A stretch of DNA of 64,000 nucleotides, from positions 186,001 to 250,000 of the forward strand of contig JANAVG010000002.1 of assembly GCA_024213275.1 (NCBI GenBank), in the 5' to 3' direction. Below the pieces are notes generated by a model that saw only the letters and a program-made list of their open reading frames with translations, did not search any database and was not told the DNA's origin. Source of the DNA: Rossellomorea sp. BNER (GTDB lineage Bacteria > Bacillota > Bacilli > Bacillales > Bacillaceae_B). A program made the translations under genes and the position numbers. Positions 9,600 through 17,849 of the stretch are shown here, piece after piece. Numbering within the stretch: the first letter of the stretch is position 1; each line of letters starts with the position of its first letter.

Positions 9600-9998
9600 T
9601 TTTATAAAAGCCATACATATTATTCTTAAATAAACAGAGACTACTGAAAGGAAAAAATTGCGAACAGCATACCTTTCCTTTACTTATAAAGTTCTATGGA
9701 GGGACAAGCATACATATTGTGTACCGTCAAACCTATTTAAGTAAGTGTTTATGTAAGCAATGCTACTGCTAGTCCAAAAGTATAATTCTATCTGTTTGAG
9801 TGAATGATGTCAGAAGAGATGGAATGGGTGATTCGCCTTTTCCCTATTTTATGTGATCTGCAATCATGAGGAAAATTTATGAGGAGAAGCTAAAAAATCA
9901 AATCTAGTATCATATGGTTAAAACTTGACAGGGTTAAACTAAATAATTCATTGGAAAAAAAGTTCACCAATGAAGCTTCACTTAATAGGAGGAACATA
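9600..9998 (+). other. Long leader region before the M23 peptidase gene
   Basis: About 400 bases without a convincing gene. It holds a SigE-like -10 (CATACATA, 9709-9716) preceded by GGAGGGACAAG, a sequence nearly shared with the ypbF upstream region at 19186-19207. A TTGACA hexamer at 9926-9931 has no good -10 partner. A 21-codon ORF at 9804-9869 lacks a ribosome-binding site and was not called. Confidence 0.35.
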
Positions 9999-10736
9999 AT
10001 GACAGATTTTCTTAAAAGGATTTTAATCGCAGGAGCTTTAGGATTTTGTATTAGTTTAATTATTTTGGGTGGAGTAGCCAGAGCAGAAGAATCACCCCGA
10101 ATAGATCATACCCTATATTGGGTTTTTCCAGCTGATGGAACAATAACAGATTCCTTTGGTACACGTGGGGGACATCATAAAGGAATCGATATTGCAGGTG
10201 AAGAGGGTTCCCCTATATATAGTGTTGATCATGGGACTGTTCTTAAGTCTTACTATTCTTCTACATATGGACATGTAGTTTTTGTCAAACATGAAAACGG
10301 TTTTGAGACAGTTTATGCCCATCTAGGGAAGCGTTTAGTAAATGAAGGGGAAAGCATTGATAAGGCACAGGTTGTGGGTGTGATGGGGAATACAGGCCGT
10401 TCTACGGGCACCCATCTTCATTTTGAAATTCATCAAGGGAAATGGAATCTAACAAAGGAATTGGCCATCGATCCTTATCTTGTTTTTGGAAATGGAGAAG
10501 TAGGACAAAGTGTATTCGCAAAGGTACATGATCCCTATCAAGTTGTAGAAGTATCGAAGGATATTATTAACGAACCGGGAGTAGTACAACATGTAATTAA
10601 AAATGGTGAAACGCTTTGGTCGATTTCTCAAGCATATAAAGTAACAGTGAATGAAATAAAACATTTAAATGGTTTACATTCTACAACAATTGTAACGGGA
10701 AATTCGTTAAAAATACCAGCAAATCAACAACGTTAA
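9999..10736 (+). CDS. M23 metallopeptidase with C-terminal LysM domain
   Basis: Predicted exported peptidoglycan endopeptidase. An N-terminal signal/anchor (about 5-29, ending ARAEE) is followed by an M23 (LytM) domain with both zinc motifs intact (HHKGIDIA and HLHFEIH). A LysM peptidoglycan-binding domain lies at about 197-243 (YKVTVNEIKHLN). The retained catalytic His and Asp suggest an active enzyme. The ATG at 9999 follows AGGAGG with 6-base spacing; an upstream in-frame ATG at 9951 does not. A SigE-like -10 about 290 bases upstream hints at a sporulation role, which is inference. I do not recognise a B. subtilis gene at this locus. Confidence 0.85.
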   Translation: MTDFLKRILIAGALGFCISLIILGGVARAEESPRIDHTLYWVFPADGTITDSFGTRGGHHKGIDIAGEEGSPIYSVDHGTVLKSYYSSTYGHVVFVKHENGFETVYAHLGKRLVNEGESIDKAQVVGVMGNTGRSTGTHLHFEIHQGKWNLTKELAIDPYLVFGNGEVGQSVFAKVHDPYQVVEVSKDIINEPGVVQHVIKNGETLWSISQAYKVTVNEIKHLNGLHSTTIVTGNSLKIPANQQR

Positions 10737-10788
10737 TGTAATGTAATTACATAAAAAAAAAATTCATCTTGAATTCGAAATATTTTTC

Positions 10789-10817
10789 TTCACATAAGTT
10801 TCTTTTTTTTGTATAAT
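10789..10817 (+). promoter_or_regulatory. Promoter of the FMN riboswitch-ribU transcript
   Basis: TTCACA (10789-10794), a 17-base spacer and a perfect TATAAT (10812-10817) form a good SigA promoter. It is placed about 27 bases before the riboswitch begins. Confidence 0.75.
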
Positions 10818-10843
10818 AAACATGTAAAAAAGAATAAAGATTT

Positions 10844-10977
10844 GTCTTCGGGGCAGGGTGTAATTCCCGACCGGCGGTAATGAATGAAAATGTTCTAAGC
10901 CCGCGAGCCTGATTCTTGGGCAGGATTTGGTGAGATTCCAAAGCCGACAGTAAAGTCTGGATGGGAGAAGATGAAGG
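10844..10977 (+). ncRNA. FMN riboswitch (RFN element)
   Basis: The conserved RFN blocks are all present in order: GGGGCAGGGTG, TTCCCGACCGGCGGT, AGCCCGCGAGC, GGTGAGATTCC, AAAGCCGACAGT and AGTCTGGATGGGAGAAGATG. FMN binding is known to favour the downstream terminator (here 11038-11066) and so to reduce expression of flavin genes. An AACGTTCAAA/TTTGAACGTT pairing at about 10985-11014 lies between aptamer and terminator and may be part of the switch. The target is the riboflavin transporter gene ribU. Confidence 0.95.
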
Positions 10978-11037
10978 TTGAGCCAACGTTCAAAAACAAT
11001 GAACATTTGAACGTTTATTCGAGTATGCCTTTAAGTT

Positions 11038-11066
11038 CTCCTGAGTTTAATCTTAGGGGATTTTTT
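11038..11066 (+). terminator. Terminator of the FMN riboswitch expression platform
   Basis: CTCCTGAG pairs with CTTAGGGG using two GU pairs around TTTAAT, followed by A and six T. It lies 60 bases after the aptamer. Confidence 0.8.
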
Positions 11067-11120
11067 GGTTGATAAGAAAGTCAAGGTTTTGGAATGTTTT
11101 CGGATAAGAAGGTTTATCTG

Positions 11121-11242
11121 CTTCCAACTCCGGCGCCTAGCCCCTCTAGGGACTAGGCAAGCCATGAATATAGGGAAAACCACCATTCCTCCATGACTCG
11201 TCTTATGCAATCTTTTGGCTGAGCAAGGCGCTTGCGCTTTTC
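11121..11242. repeat. F2 repeat copy 1, between riboswitch and ribU
   Basis: Left block CTCCGGCGCCTAGCCCCT, middle block GACTCGTCTTATGC and right block AAGGCGCTTGCGCTTTTC match the F2 family. CGCC at the left end and GGCG at the right end allow a long fold. It lies in the transcribed leader downstream of the riboswitch terminator and 62 bases before ribU. Confidence 0.8.
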
Positions 11243-11303
11243 TTTATTCGATGGCAAGACCTTTCTTCTTACGTGAGATGAATCACTAAAAGGAGAGAGG
11301 AAT

Positions 11304-11873
11304 ATGAAGAAATTGAATACACGTATGTTTGTCACCATTGGGATGTTAAGTGCATTAGCGTATGTACTAATGCTATTAAATTTCCCATTGCCACCGTTTC
11401 CAAGCTTTTTAATGGTGGACTTCAGTGATATACCTGCATTAATTGCAGCGATTGCATTTGGACCTGTAGCAGGGATTTTAGTGGAGTTGTTTAAAAATGT
11501 ACTAGATTATTTTATGACAGGAAGCGATACTGGAGTTCCTGTAGGCCATACAGCCAATTTTCTGGCTGGCATATTATTCGTCCTGCCAACCTACTATATC
11601 TATAGACATTTTGAGTCCAAAAAAGGTCTACTCATAGGCTTAGTAGGAGGTACTTTCATTATGTCCATCATAATGAGTGTGCTAAATTATTTTGTTTTCT
11701 TGCCTGCTTATAAATATTTCATGAATTTTGAACTACCAAGCGAGATTATTGTTACGGGAATTCTCCCATTCAATATTCTGAAAGGTATCCTGATCACGAT
11801 CGTATTTACGTTGTTATTCTCGAAAATGAATACATGGTTTACAAAACAACTAACTTATAAAAGAGCAGCTTAA
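11304..11873 (+). CDS. ribU: Riboflavin ECF transporter S component RibU
   Basis: Membrane substrate-binding subunit that captures riboflavin for the energy-coupling-factor module encoded elsewhere. The 189 residues form about six hydrophobic helices, with the N-terminal RibU signature MFVTIGMLSALAYVLM and the GHTANF motif near residue 82. An AGGAGAGAGG ribosome-binding site precedes the ATG. Control by the upstream FMN riboswitch supports the assignment. It corresponds to ypaA of B. subtilis, which also precedes fer. Confidence 0.95.
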   Translation: MKKLNTRMFVTIGMLSALAYVLMLLNFPLPPFPSFLMVDFSDIPALIAAIAFGPVAGILVELFKNVLDYFMTGSDTGVPVGHTANFLAGILFVLPTYYIYRHFESKKGLLIGLVGGTFIMSIIMSVLNYFVFLPAYKYFMNFELPSEIIVTGILPFNILKGILITIVFTLLFSKMNTWFTKQLTYKRAA

Positions 11874-11879
11874 TATAAA

Positions 11880-11996
11880 AACGTCAGACCCAATGGGGTG
11901 CCGGAACAACTATAACCTATATAAAAGATGTTTTGAAGGTTTCTTCTATATACTGGAGTTGTTGTTCCCCCCACTTTGGTTTTGGGACAGCCGCTT
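11880..11996 (+). repeat. F1 palindromic repeat after ribU
   Basis: It starts just after the ribU stop. The inner arms GCCGGAACAAC and GTTGTTCCCC pair, as do the central ATATAAAAGAT and TTCTATATACT blocks, and the right end TTTTGGGACAGCC matches the family. The left outer arm (GTCAGACCCAA) is degenerate, so this copy is weaker. Confidence 0.7.
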
Positions 11997-12017
11997 ATTT
12001 AGATATCCAACTTTAAC

Positions 12018-12160
12018 GCATAGAGCTCCTCGAAACATAATTTAAGCCACTTGGGAAGGTGAATATCACCGTTCCCTAGTGGCTTAAGTTATGCTTGGCA
12101 TGCCTACAGGATGTGGCGAACTTAGCCTTTCATCCTATGCACAAGGCGCTTCCGCTTTTC
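12018..12160. repeat. F2 repeat copy 2, downstream of fer
   Basis: Contains AGCCACTTGGGAA and TTCCCTAGTGGCT as a perfect hairpin arm pair, then GGATGTGGCGAACTTAG and ends AAGGCGCTTCCGCTTTTC. The GGATGTGGCGAACTTAG block is shared with the copy at 56929, so these two form a sub-family. The left edge is uncertain. The element lies between the convergent genes ribU and fer. Confidence 0.7.
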
Positions 12161-12170
12161 TATCTATAAA

Positions 12171-12443
<273 letters not shown>

Positions 12444-12616
12444 CTATATAATTTAACATTATACATATTTTAAAAGAAATGCTACAAAAAATAATTCATA
12501 GTTTTTATTCTAATAGGGAACCCTAAACTTTTCAACAACAAGAAAGCATTTTCAGATAAATTTTACAAAATTATCTATAAATAATGGAATGAAAGCGCAT
12601 TCATCACTTATAAAAA

Positions 12617-12645
12617 AGTCTGTTTTTGTAAACTTTGTTGCTATT
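12617..12645. repeat. Solo end of an F3 element
   Basis: AGTCTGTTTTTGTAAACTTTG and the bases after it match one inverted end of the F3 family (compare the complement of 58311-58339 and of 36052-36079). It directly abuts the F2 tandem array, and no partner end is present nearby. Confidence 0.6.
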
Positions 12646-12646
12646 G

Positions 12647-13055
12647 CTTGTCAGGCCTGTTCAAGGCGCTTCCGCTTTTCTCGTGTCCAGCTCCAGAGCC
12701 TAGGCCTTCGAGTCATAAGCCAAGCCCCATAGAAAGGGAAAAGGCACCCTTTCTATAGGACTCGTCTTATGCTTGTCAGGCCTGTTCAAGGCGCTTCCGC
12801 TTTTTTCATGTCCAGCTCCAGCGCCTAGGCCCTCGAGTCATAAGCCAAGCCCCATAGAAAGGGAAAAGGCACCCTTTCTATAGGACTCGACTTATGCTTG
12901 TCAGGCCTGTTCAAGGCGCTTCCGCTTTTTTCATGTCCAGCTCCAGCGCCTAGGCCCTCGAGTCATAAGCCAAGCCCCATAGAAAGGGAAAAGGCACCCT
13001 TTCTATAGGACTCGTCTTATGCTTGTCAGGCCTGTTCAAGGCGCTTCCGCTTTTC
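12647..13055. repeat. Tandem array of F2 units, 125-bp period
   Basis: CTTGTCAGGCCTGTTCAAGG occurs at 12647, 12772, 12897 and 13022, so the period is exactly 125 bp. There are three full units plus a 34-base partial unit. The units are almost identical, with a few single-base differences. Each contains CCATAGAAAGGG and CCCTTTCTATAGG, a strong hairpin, plus CAGCGCCTAG and AAGGCGCTTCC as outer arms. The array lies about 75 bases before the ypbB promoter. Confidence 0.95.
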
Positions 13056-13125
13056 TTTTAATAACTCTTCTATTTAACTATACCCTTTCAATTATGAAAG
13101 AAACCGCCTCAATTTCTCAATTTCA

Positions 13126-13134
13126 TGGTACAAT
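13126..13134 (+). promoter_or_regulatory. Putative ypbB-recQ promoter (extended -10)
   Basis: TGGTACAAT is an extended -10 (TGn followed by TACAAT) 47 bases before the chosen ypbB start. No good -35 is visible. Confidence 0.45.
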
Positions 13135-13180
13135 ATTTGACAATAGAAGTTTATTGTCGATTAAAAGGAGAATGTATCGA

Positions 13181-14233
13181 ATGTCCTACCTTCAGGCGAT
13201 TATTTTATACTGCTTGAAAAAAATGAAAGGTGAAAGAACGGAGTATGCCGTTTACCATCTTTTAAAAGGGAAAAAATCTTCACAAACCATTCAAGATGGA
13301 CATTTGTATCTAGTATCAGAGTTCTTTAATAGTTACCCTAAGCTAGATAGAAAACAGTTTGATCATCACATCCAAAAACTAGAAGTTAAGGGCTTCCTCG
13401 TACTTTGGAAGAATCAGTACAGTATTAGCGATGAAGGAAAGGTTCAACTAGCGAATTTTTTCAACATCCATCCATTTCCGAATTCACTTAACGGGTGGAG
13501 AGTAGGGGATTCAAGTATTGTTTGGTGGAAGAGATTGTCGCTTCTAGTCCAGGTTCTCTCACATTATATCCGCAAGGAGCAAAAGTATTATCCAGTACAA
13601 AGAGAACAAGAAATTCAAGAATGGATGAAGAGGTTTATACGAGAAAACAAAGAAGATATCGATAATTTAAATGAGATCCTCCTAGATGAACTTGTTAAAT
13701 TGCTTTCTAATGAAGATTTTCCTGATGATCCCGTTCTCTTTACCAATATGTTAACAGGCGGGGAGCAGATAGGTCTTACCACATTGCAAGCGGCAGAGAA
13801 ATTAAATATAGAACCTGATGAATTTAGATTTAGGTATTTGAATGTATTGCATTATTTGGTAAATGAGATATTGGAAAACTATGATCGTTATCCCTTGCTT
13901 TATTCTTTACTAAAACAACAGAAACAAACGCAAATATTAACCCAATCAACAAAAGAAACCTACAGGCTATTGACTAGGGGTATGGAAGTGGATGTAATCG
14001 CTAAGGTACGAAAACTCAAAAAAAGCACAATTGAAGATCACCTTGTTGAAATAGCATTGGTAGATCCACAGTTTTCTATTGATGACTATGTTCATCCAGA
14101 CGCCCAAAAAAGTGTCATTGAGGCTATACAAATAATTAAACAAAAGAAATTAAAGCTCATAAAAGAGAAAATTCCGCTTTTGTCTTATTTTCAAATTCGG
14201 TTAGTTCTAGCGAAATTTGGTGATAAAGTATGA
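13181..14233 (+). CDS. ypbB: YpbB, helicase-associated helix-turn-helix protein
   Basis: Protein of unknown function that always accompanies the short RecQ-like helicase in Bacillus. The C-terminal part (about 262-310) looks like the helix-turn-helix found in the helicase C-terminal regions (TKETYRLLTRGMEVDVIAKVRKL). The start at 13181 gives MSYLQAIILYCLKKM and 350 residues, close to the 352 of B. subtilis, with AAGGAG 10 bases upstream. An ATG at 13172 has too little spacing, and the frame open from 13019 begins inside the repeat array. It overlaps recQ by 4 bases. Confidence 0.85.
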   Translation: MSYLQAIILYCLKKMKGERTEYAVYHLLKGKKSSQTIQDGHLYLVSEFFNSYPKLDRKQFDHHIQKLEVKGFLVLWKNQYSISDEGKVQLANFFNIHPFPNSLNGWRVGDSSIVWWKRLSLLVQVLSHYIRKEQKYYPVQREQEIQEWMKRFIRENKEDIDNLNEILLDELVKLLSNEDFPDDPVLFTNMLTGGEQIGLTTLQAAEKLNIEPDEFRFRYLNVLHYLVNEILENYDRYPLLYSLLKQQKQTQILTQSTKETYRLLTRGMEVDVIAKVRKLKKSTIEDHLVEIALVDPQFSIDDYVHPDAQKSVIEAIQIIKQKKLKLIKEKIPLLSYFQIRLVLAKFGDKV

Positions 14234-15696
14234 ATTTGTTAATTGATTTAAAAGAACGCTTTGGCTTTTCGACATTTAGAATAGGTCAACGAGATGTAAT
14301 TGAATCTGTATTAAATGGGAACGATACCATAGCCATGCTGCCAACTGGAACAGGTAAATCTTTGTGCTATCAATTAGCGGGTTATCGAATGGATGGACAT
14401 GTTTTAATAGTATCTCCCTTGCTATCTTTAATGCAAGATCAGGTTGAACAAATGAAGGTAATGGGGGAAAAGCGAGTCATTGCACTTAATTCCTTCCTGC
14501 CATTTAAAGAGCGAAAAAAAATTTTGAGGAATTTATCTCTGTATAAATTCATTTTCGTTTCACCTGAAATGGTCATGAACCCTAATATTTTGGAAAAATT
14601 AACATCATTAAAATTCTGTCTTTTTGTCATTGATGAAGCTCATTGTATTTCACAATGGGGGCCAGACTTTAGACCAGATTATATGAAGCTTGGAATCTTA
14701 AGAAATAAACTAAATCATCCCATCGTTCTAGCCTTAACCGCGACAGCAACAGAAGATGTGAGAAGTGATATAAAAAAGACTTTAAACATTCACTCTGCTA
14801 AGGAATATGTTTATTCCATCGATCGTCCAAACATTGGATTAATGGTAAAACCCGTTCAAAACCATGAAGATAAACTGCAGAAGTTATTAGAAATGGTTAA
14901 AATGCTTAAGAAGCCTGGGATTGTCTACTTTTCCAGCAAGCGATTAGCAGAAGAAGTATCGGAGTGGCTAAAAGAACAGGGGCTTTTAAAAACAGCCTAT
15001 TATCATGGTGGGATGGATCAAGAACAAAGAATATTAATCCAACAGCAATTTCTGTATGATAAATTAAACGTTATTTGTGCAACAAGTGCTTTTGGAATGG
15101 GAATCAATAAGGAAAATGTACGATTTGTCATTCACTTTCATATGCCAACAAGTATTGAGTCCTATCTACAAGAGATTGGTAGAGCAGGAAGGGATGGTTT
15201 AATGAGCCTAGCAGTCCTCTTATACTGTAATAGTGATGAGCAGCTACCACTTCAAATCGTAGAAAATGAACTTCCTACAGACATTCAGATTGGGGAATAT
15301 TTAAAGATTAAAATGAATGTTAAGGGTCAAATGAATGATCAACTGGAATTAACAGATATTCAAGAAAGATTTATTAACTATTACTGGAACTTCTTCAAAA
15401 ACAGGAGAACAGAAGATTCATCATCTCTTACACAAAAGCTAATCAACATTCGTGATGGAAGAACACAGTATAAAAAAGACAAAATAGCTGAATTTTTAAT
15501 GTGGATAACAGGGCAAGGCTGTAAGCGCAATAGGCTTGTTTCCATTTTTGAAGAAAATGAATTAGAAACTAGACCAAATTGTTGTGATTGGTGCGGGTTA
15601 ACATTTGAACAATATGAATCAAAGGAAGATACTAATTTATATGAGGAAGATACATCTTGGCAGGAACAATTAAAAAAGATTTTATTACCAGTGTGA
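14230..15696 (+). CDS. recQ: RecQ-family ATP-dependent DNA helicase (RecS type)
   Basis: 3'-5' DNA helicase for repair and recombination. Motif I LPTGTGKS, motif II DEAH (about residues 135-138) followed by the aromatic loop QWGPDFRPDY, motif III ALTATAT and motif VI QEIGRAGRDG are all intact. A Cys-rich stretch (about 441-462, with CCDWC) is a zinc-binding site. At 488 residues it lacks the HRDC domain of full RecQ, like the second RecQ-type helicase of B. subtilis (recS). Coupled to ypbB. Confidence 0.93.
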   Translation: MNLLIDLKERFGFSTFRIGQRDVIESVLNGNDTIAMLPTGTGKSLCYQLAGYRMDGHVLIVSPLLSLMQDQVEQMKVMGEKRVIALNSFLPFKERKKILRNLSLYKFIFVSPEMVMNPNILEKLTSLKFCLFVIDEAHCISQWGPDFRPDYMKLGILRNKLNHPIVLALTATATEDVRSDIKKTLNIHSAKEYVYSIDRPNIGLMVKPVQNHEDKLQKLLEMVKMLKKPGIVYFSSKRLAEEVSEWLKEQGLLKTAYYHGGMDQEQRILIQQQFLYDKLNVICATSAFGMGINKENVRFVIHFHMPTSIESYLQEIGRAGRDGLMSLAVLLYCNSDEQLPLQIVENELPTDIQIGEYLKIKMNVKGQMNDQLELTDIQERFINYYWNFFKNRRTEDSSSLTQKLINIRDGRTQYKKDKIAEFLMWITGQGCKRNRLVSIFEENELETRPNCCDWCGLTFEQYESKEDTNLYEEDTSWQEQLKKILLPV

Positions 15697-15702
15697 AAAT
15701 AA

Positions 15703-16296
15703 ATGAAAAATAATCAGGCTGAAATAATAAAAAAAATATCGGATCGTGAATTGAGCTTTCATTTGTATGCTACTCAAATAGTACTATTAACGATTTCATT
15801 ATTTTTAGGTATATTTTTATTTGAAGACATTATCTCATTCATAAATCAATTCAATGTAAATTTCCGTACTGCTTTAATTGGTCTGAGTTTTGGCCTTGCC
15901 GTCGTGATTCTCGATATTATTTTAATGAAGAAGCTTCCAGCAAGTTTTTATGATGATGGGGGTATTAACGAACGAATCTTTTCAAAACGAAAGTTAGGTG
16001 AGATTGCATTTCTTTCTCTTCTAATCGCGCTAAGTGAAGAGATTTTGTTTCGGGGTATTATCCAATTTCAGTTTGGGTTCATAATTGCAAGCGTTACCTT
16101 TGCTGTCGTCCATATTCGATACTGGAAGAATGGGTTTCTAATCATAAATATTATTGCATTAAGTTTATTGATCGGGTTTGTATATGAATGGACAAGCAGT
16201 CTATTTGCAACGATAATCATGCATTTTACCATTGATTTTCTATTAGGGTGCCATATTCGAATTCAATCTGTAAAAAAAAGTAGGGATGGTTCATGA
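15703..16296 (+). CDS. ypbD: CPBP family intramembrane metalloprotease
   Basis: Membrane protease-like protein of the CAAX/bacteriocin-processing family. The family motifs are visible: EEILFRG (EExxxR) near residue 107, a His in VVHIRYW near 130, and HFTID near 179. The 197 residues have about six hydrophobic helices. It starts 6 bases after recQ and overlaps ypbE by 4 bases. The substrate is unknown. The position matches ypbD of B. subtilis. Confidence 0.88.
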   Translation: MKNNQAEIIKKISDRELSFHLYATQIVLLTISLFLGIFLFEDIISFINQFNVNFRTALIGLSFGLAVVILDIILMKKLPASFYDDGGINERIFSKRKLGEIAFLSLLIALSEEILFRGIIQFQFGFIIASVTFAVVHIRYWKNGFLIINIIALSLLIGFVYEWTSSLFATIIMHFTIDFLLGCHIRIQSVKKSRDGS

Positions 16297-17021
16297 AAAG
16301 AGATCCATATCGTGATCAAGCGGAAAAATTAAGACAAAGAATTGAAAGAGTTCCAAGTGAAGAACCAAAGGTGGAAAAACAATCATTACCACCTCGTGGC
16401 GAACTTCATAGAGAAAAAAGGCAAAAACCGAAATATAAAGTGAAATACCCATTAATACGACTATTATTAGTCTTTTTTATCTTACTGCCTCTTACTTTCT
16501 TTACTATTTACACGTATATTAATAAATCGGGATTGCCACTTATAGAGAAAAAATCTAAAAATGAGGAAGTTATCCTTCAGAAAAGAGAAGATTCATCAGG
16601 TGCAAACAATGATGATGCGATTCCTGATGATAAAGAAGAAACAGAAGCGAAAAGTTCAATTTTAACTTCGGAAGCAAAACAAGATGATAGCAGTGAAGTT
16701 AAAAAGGTCAGTCATTCAAATGAAACAAAGAGCACGACGGTTCAAACGGTGTCTAAGAAAGAACCAGAGCCAAAGCCAGACCCAGACCCAAAACCAAAAC
16801 AAGAGCCACAACCGGAACCAAAAAAAGAAACTGAAAGTAGTGCTGCTCAAGAAGAAGCAGACGATACAATTGTCTATCATACGGTTAAATCCAATGAGAC
16901 TCTATTCAGTATAGCCATGAGATACTACCATTCACAAAATGGAATCAATATCATAAAACAATCTAACGGAATAAATGGAAATGAAATTCAATCAGGTCAA
17001 GTGTTGAAGATTCCATTATAG
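16293..17021 (+). CDS. ypbE: YpbE, membrane-anchored LysM protein
   Basis: A basic cytoplasmic N-terminus is followed by one membrane helix (about 52-72), a long charged linker with a proline-rich PEPKPDPDPKPK run (about 158-183) and a C-terminal LysM domain (about 193-242, TVKSNETLFSIAMRYY). It should bind peptidoglycan outside the cell; no enzymatic domain is seen. Its start overlaps the ypbD stop (ATGA). The F1 repeat at 17038 is its probable terminator. Confidence 0.88.
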   Translation: MKRDPYRDQAEKLRQRIERVPSEEPKVEKQSLPPRGELHREKRQKPKYKVKYPLIRLLLVFFILLPLTFFTIYTYINKSGLPLIEKKSKNEEVILQKREDSSGANNDDAIPDDKEETEAKSSILTSEAKQDDSSEVKKVSHSNETKSTTVQTVSKKEPEPKPDPDPKPKQEPQPEPKKETESSAAQEEADDTIVYHTVKSNETLFSIAMRYYHSQNGINIIKQSNGINGNEIQSGQVLKIPL

Positions 17022-17037
17022 AACTAAGTTTTAATAC

Positions 17038-17157
17038 GAGGGTGACCCAAAAAGGTCGGAAACCGCATTATATTCAAGATATAGAATAAATCCATGGGAT
17101 TTAATTGTATATCTTGAAGTGGTCGTTTCCTGACACTTTGATATGGGTCACCCTTCT
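17038..17157 (+). repeat. F1 palindromic repeat after ypbE
   Basis: AGGGTGACCCA (17039-17049) pairs perfectly with TGGGTCACCCT (17144-17154). Inside, GGAAACCGC pairs partly with GTCGTTTCC, and ATTCAAGATATA with TATATCTTGAA. The layout and the TTTCCTGACAC block match the family, but the outer arm sequence differs (GGTGACCC for GCTGTCCC) in both halves, so the pairing is conserved. Confidence 0.75.
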
Positions 17158-17265
17158 TCATTCTTTTGTAATATTTTTTTATAAAATATTTACATTGTCT
17201 TACAAATACACTTACATTTGTTCCATAAAATAGTAGTATATAGGGAATTTGAAAGGAGTATATAT

Positions 17266-17793
17266 ATGGAACGAATGAGGAATCAGTTCGCAAAATATGA
17301 CCAAAATCTTTTTTATAAGTTTAACGGTTTACAAGAACTAATGATTACTTTTTTTCGAGGGGTTACCCATCTTGGAGGAGCGACATTTACGATTTCAGCA
17401 TTACTATTCGTATTCTTCATTAGTCAACCTTCTTCACCATTAAGAATAACCGCAATCCTTTCGATCTTTTCCCTAACCGTTAGTCATCTTCTTGTGCAAG
17501 GTGTTAAACGGTTCGTACGTAGAATTAGGCCTTACTTGGCATTACCGGATGTAATAGTTTACGGACATCCATTCAAAGATCATTCATTCCCATCTGGACA
17601 TTCAACCGCAGCTTTTGCAATAGCGACACCCTTTATGATTCAGTATCCATTTTTAATCATGCTATTATTGCCGCTTTCATCATTAATTGCCATTTCAAGA
17701 GTGGTTCTAGGAGTGCATTATCCTTCTGATGCTATAGTAGGGTCATTTTTAGGAATAGTTACATCGGTTATTTTTTATCTTTTTGCATATTAA
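17266..17793 (+). CDS. PAP2-family membrane phosphatase
   Basis: Polytopic membrane phosphatase of the PAP2 superfamily, acting on a lipid phosphate or undecaprenyl pyrophosphate. The three family motifs are complete: KRFVRRIRP, PSGHS and SRVVLGVHYPSD. The 175-residue start at ATG 17266 follows GAAAGGAG; the frame is open from 17218, but no ribosome-binding site supports an earlier start. It is followed 56 bases later by a glycosyltransferase, which suggests a shared role in envelope glycolipid synthesis (inference). B. subtilis does not have this pair between ypbE and ypbF. Confidence 0.87.
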   Translation: MERMRNQFAKYDQNLFYKFNGLQELMITFFRGVTHLGGATFTISALLFVFFISQPSSPLRITAILSIFSLTVSHLLVQGVKRFVRRIRPYLALPDVIVYGHPFKDHSFPSGHSTAAFAIATPFMIQYPFLIMLLLPLSSLIAISRVVLGVHYPSDAIVGSFLGIVTSVIFYLFAY

Positions 17794-17849
17794 TTAGTAA
17801 GTAGTCTAATTCATAAAGATGGCAATTAATAAGAGGGGGGCAAGTCTTT

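Noticed and set aside
9804..9869. 21-codon frame (MMSEEMEWVIRLFPIL) before the M23 gene
   Set aside because: No ribosome-binding site and too short to judge.
10747..11006. Two minus-strand frames across the FMN riboswitch
   Set aside because: They are antisense to a certain structured RNA and have no ribosome-binding sites.
12647..13055. CRISPR array
   Set aside because: The repeat unit is 125 bp with no variable spacers; it is a plain tandem duplication of an F2 element and there are no cas genes.
13019..13180. N-terminal extension of ypbB into the repeat array
   Set aside because: The extension encodes repeat sequence and runs through the likely promoter; the conserved protein begins at 13181.
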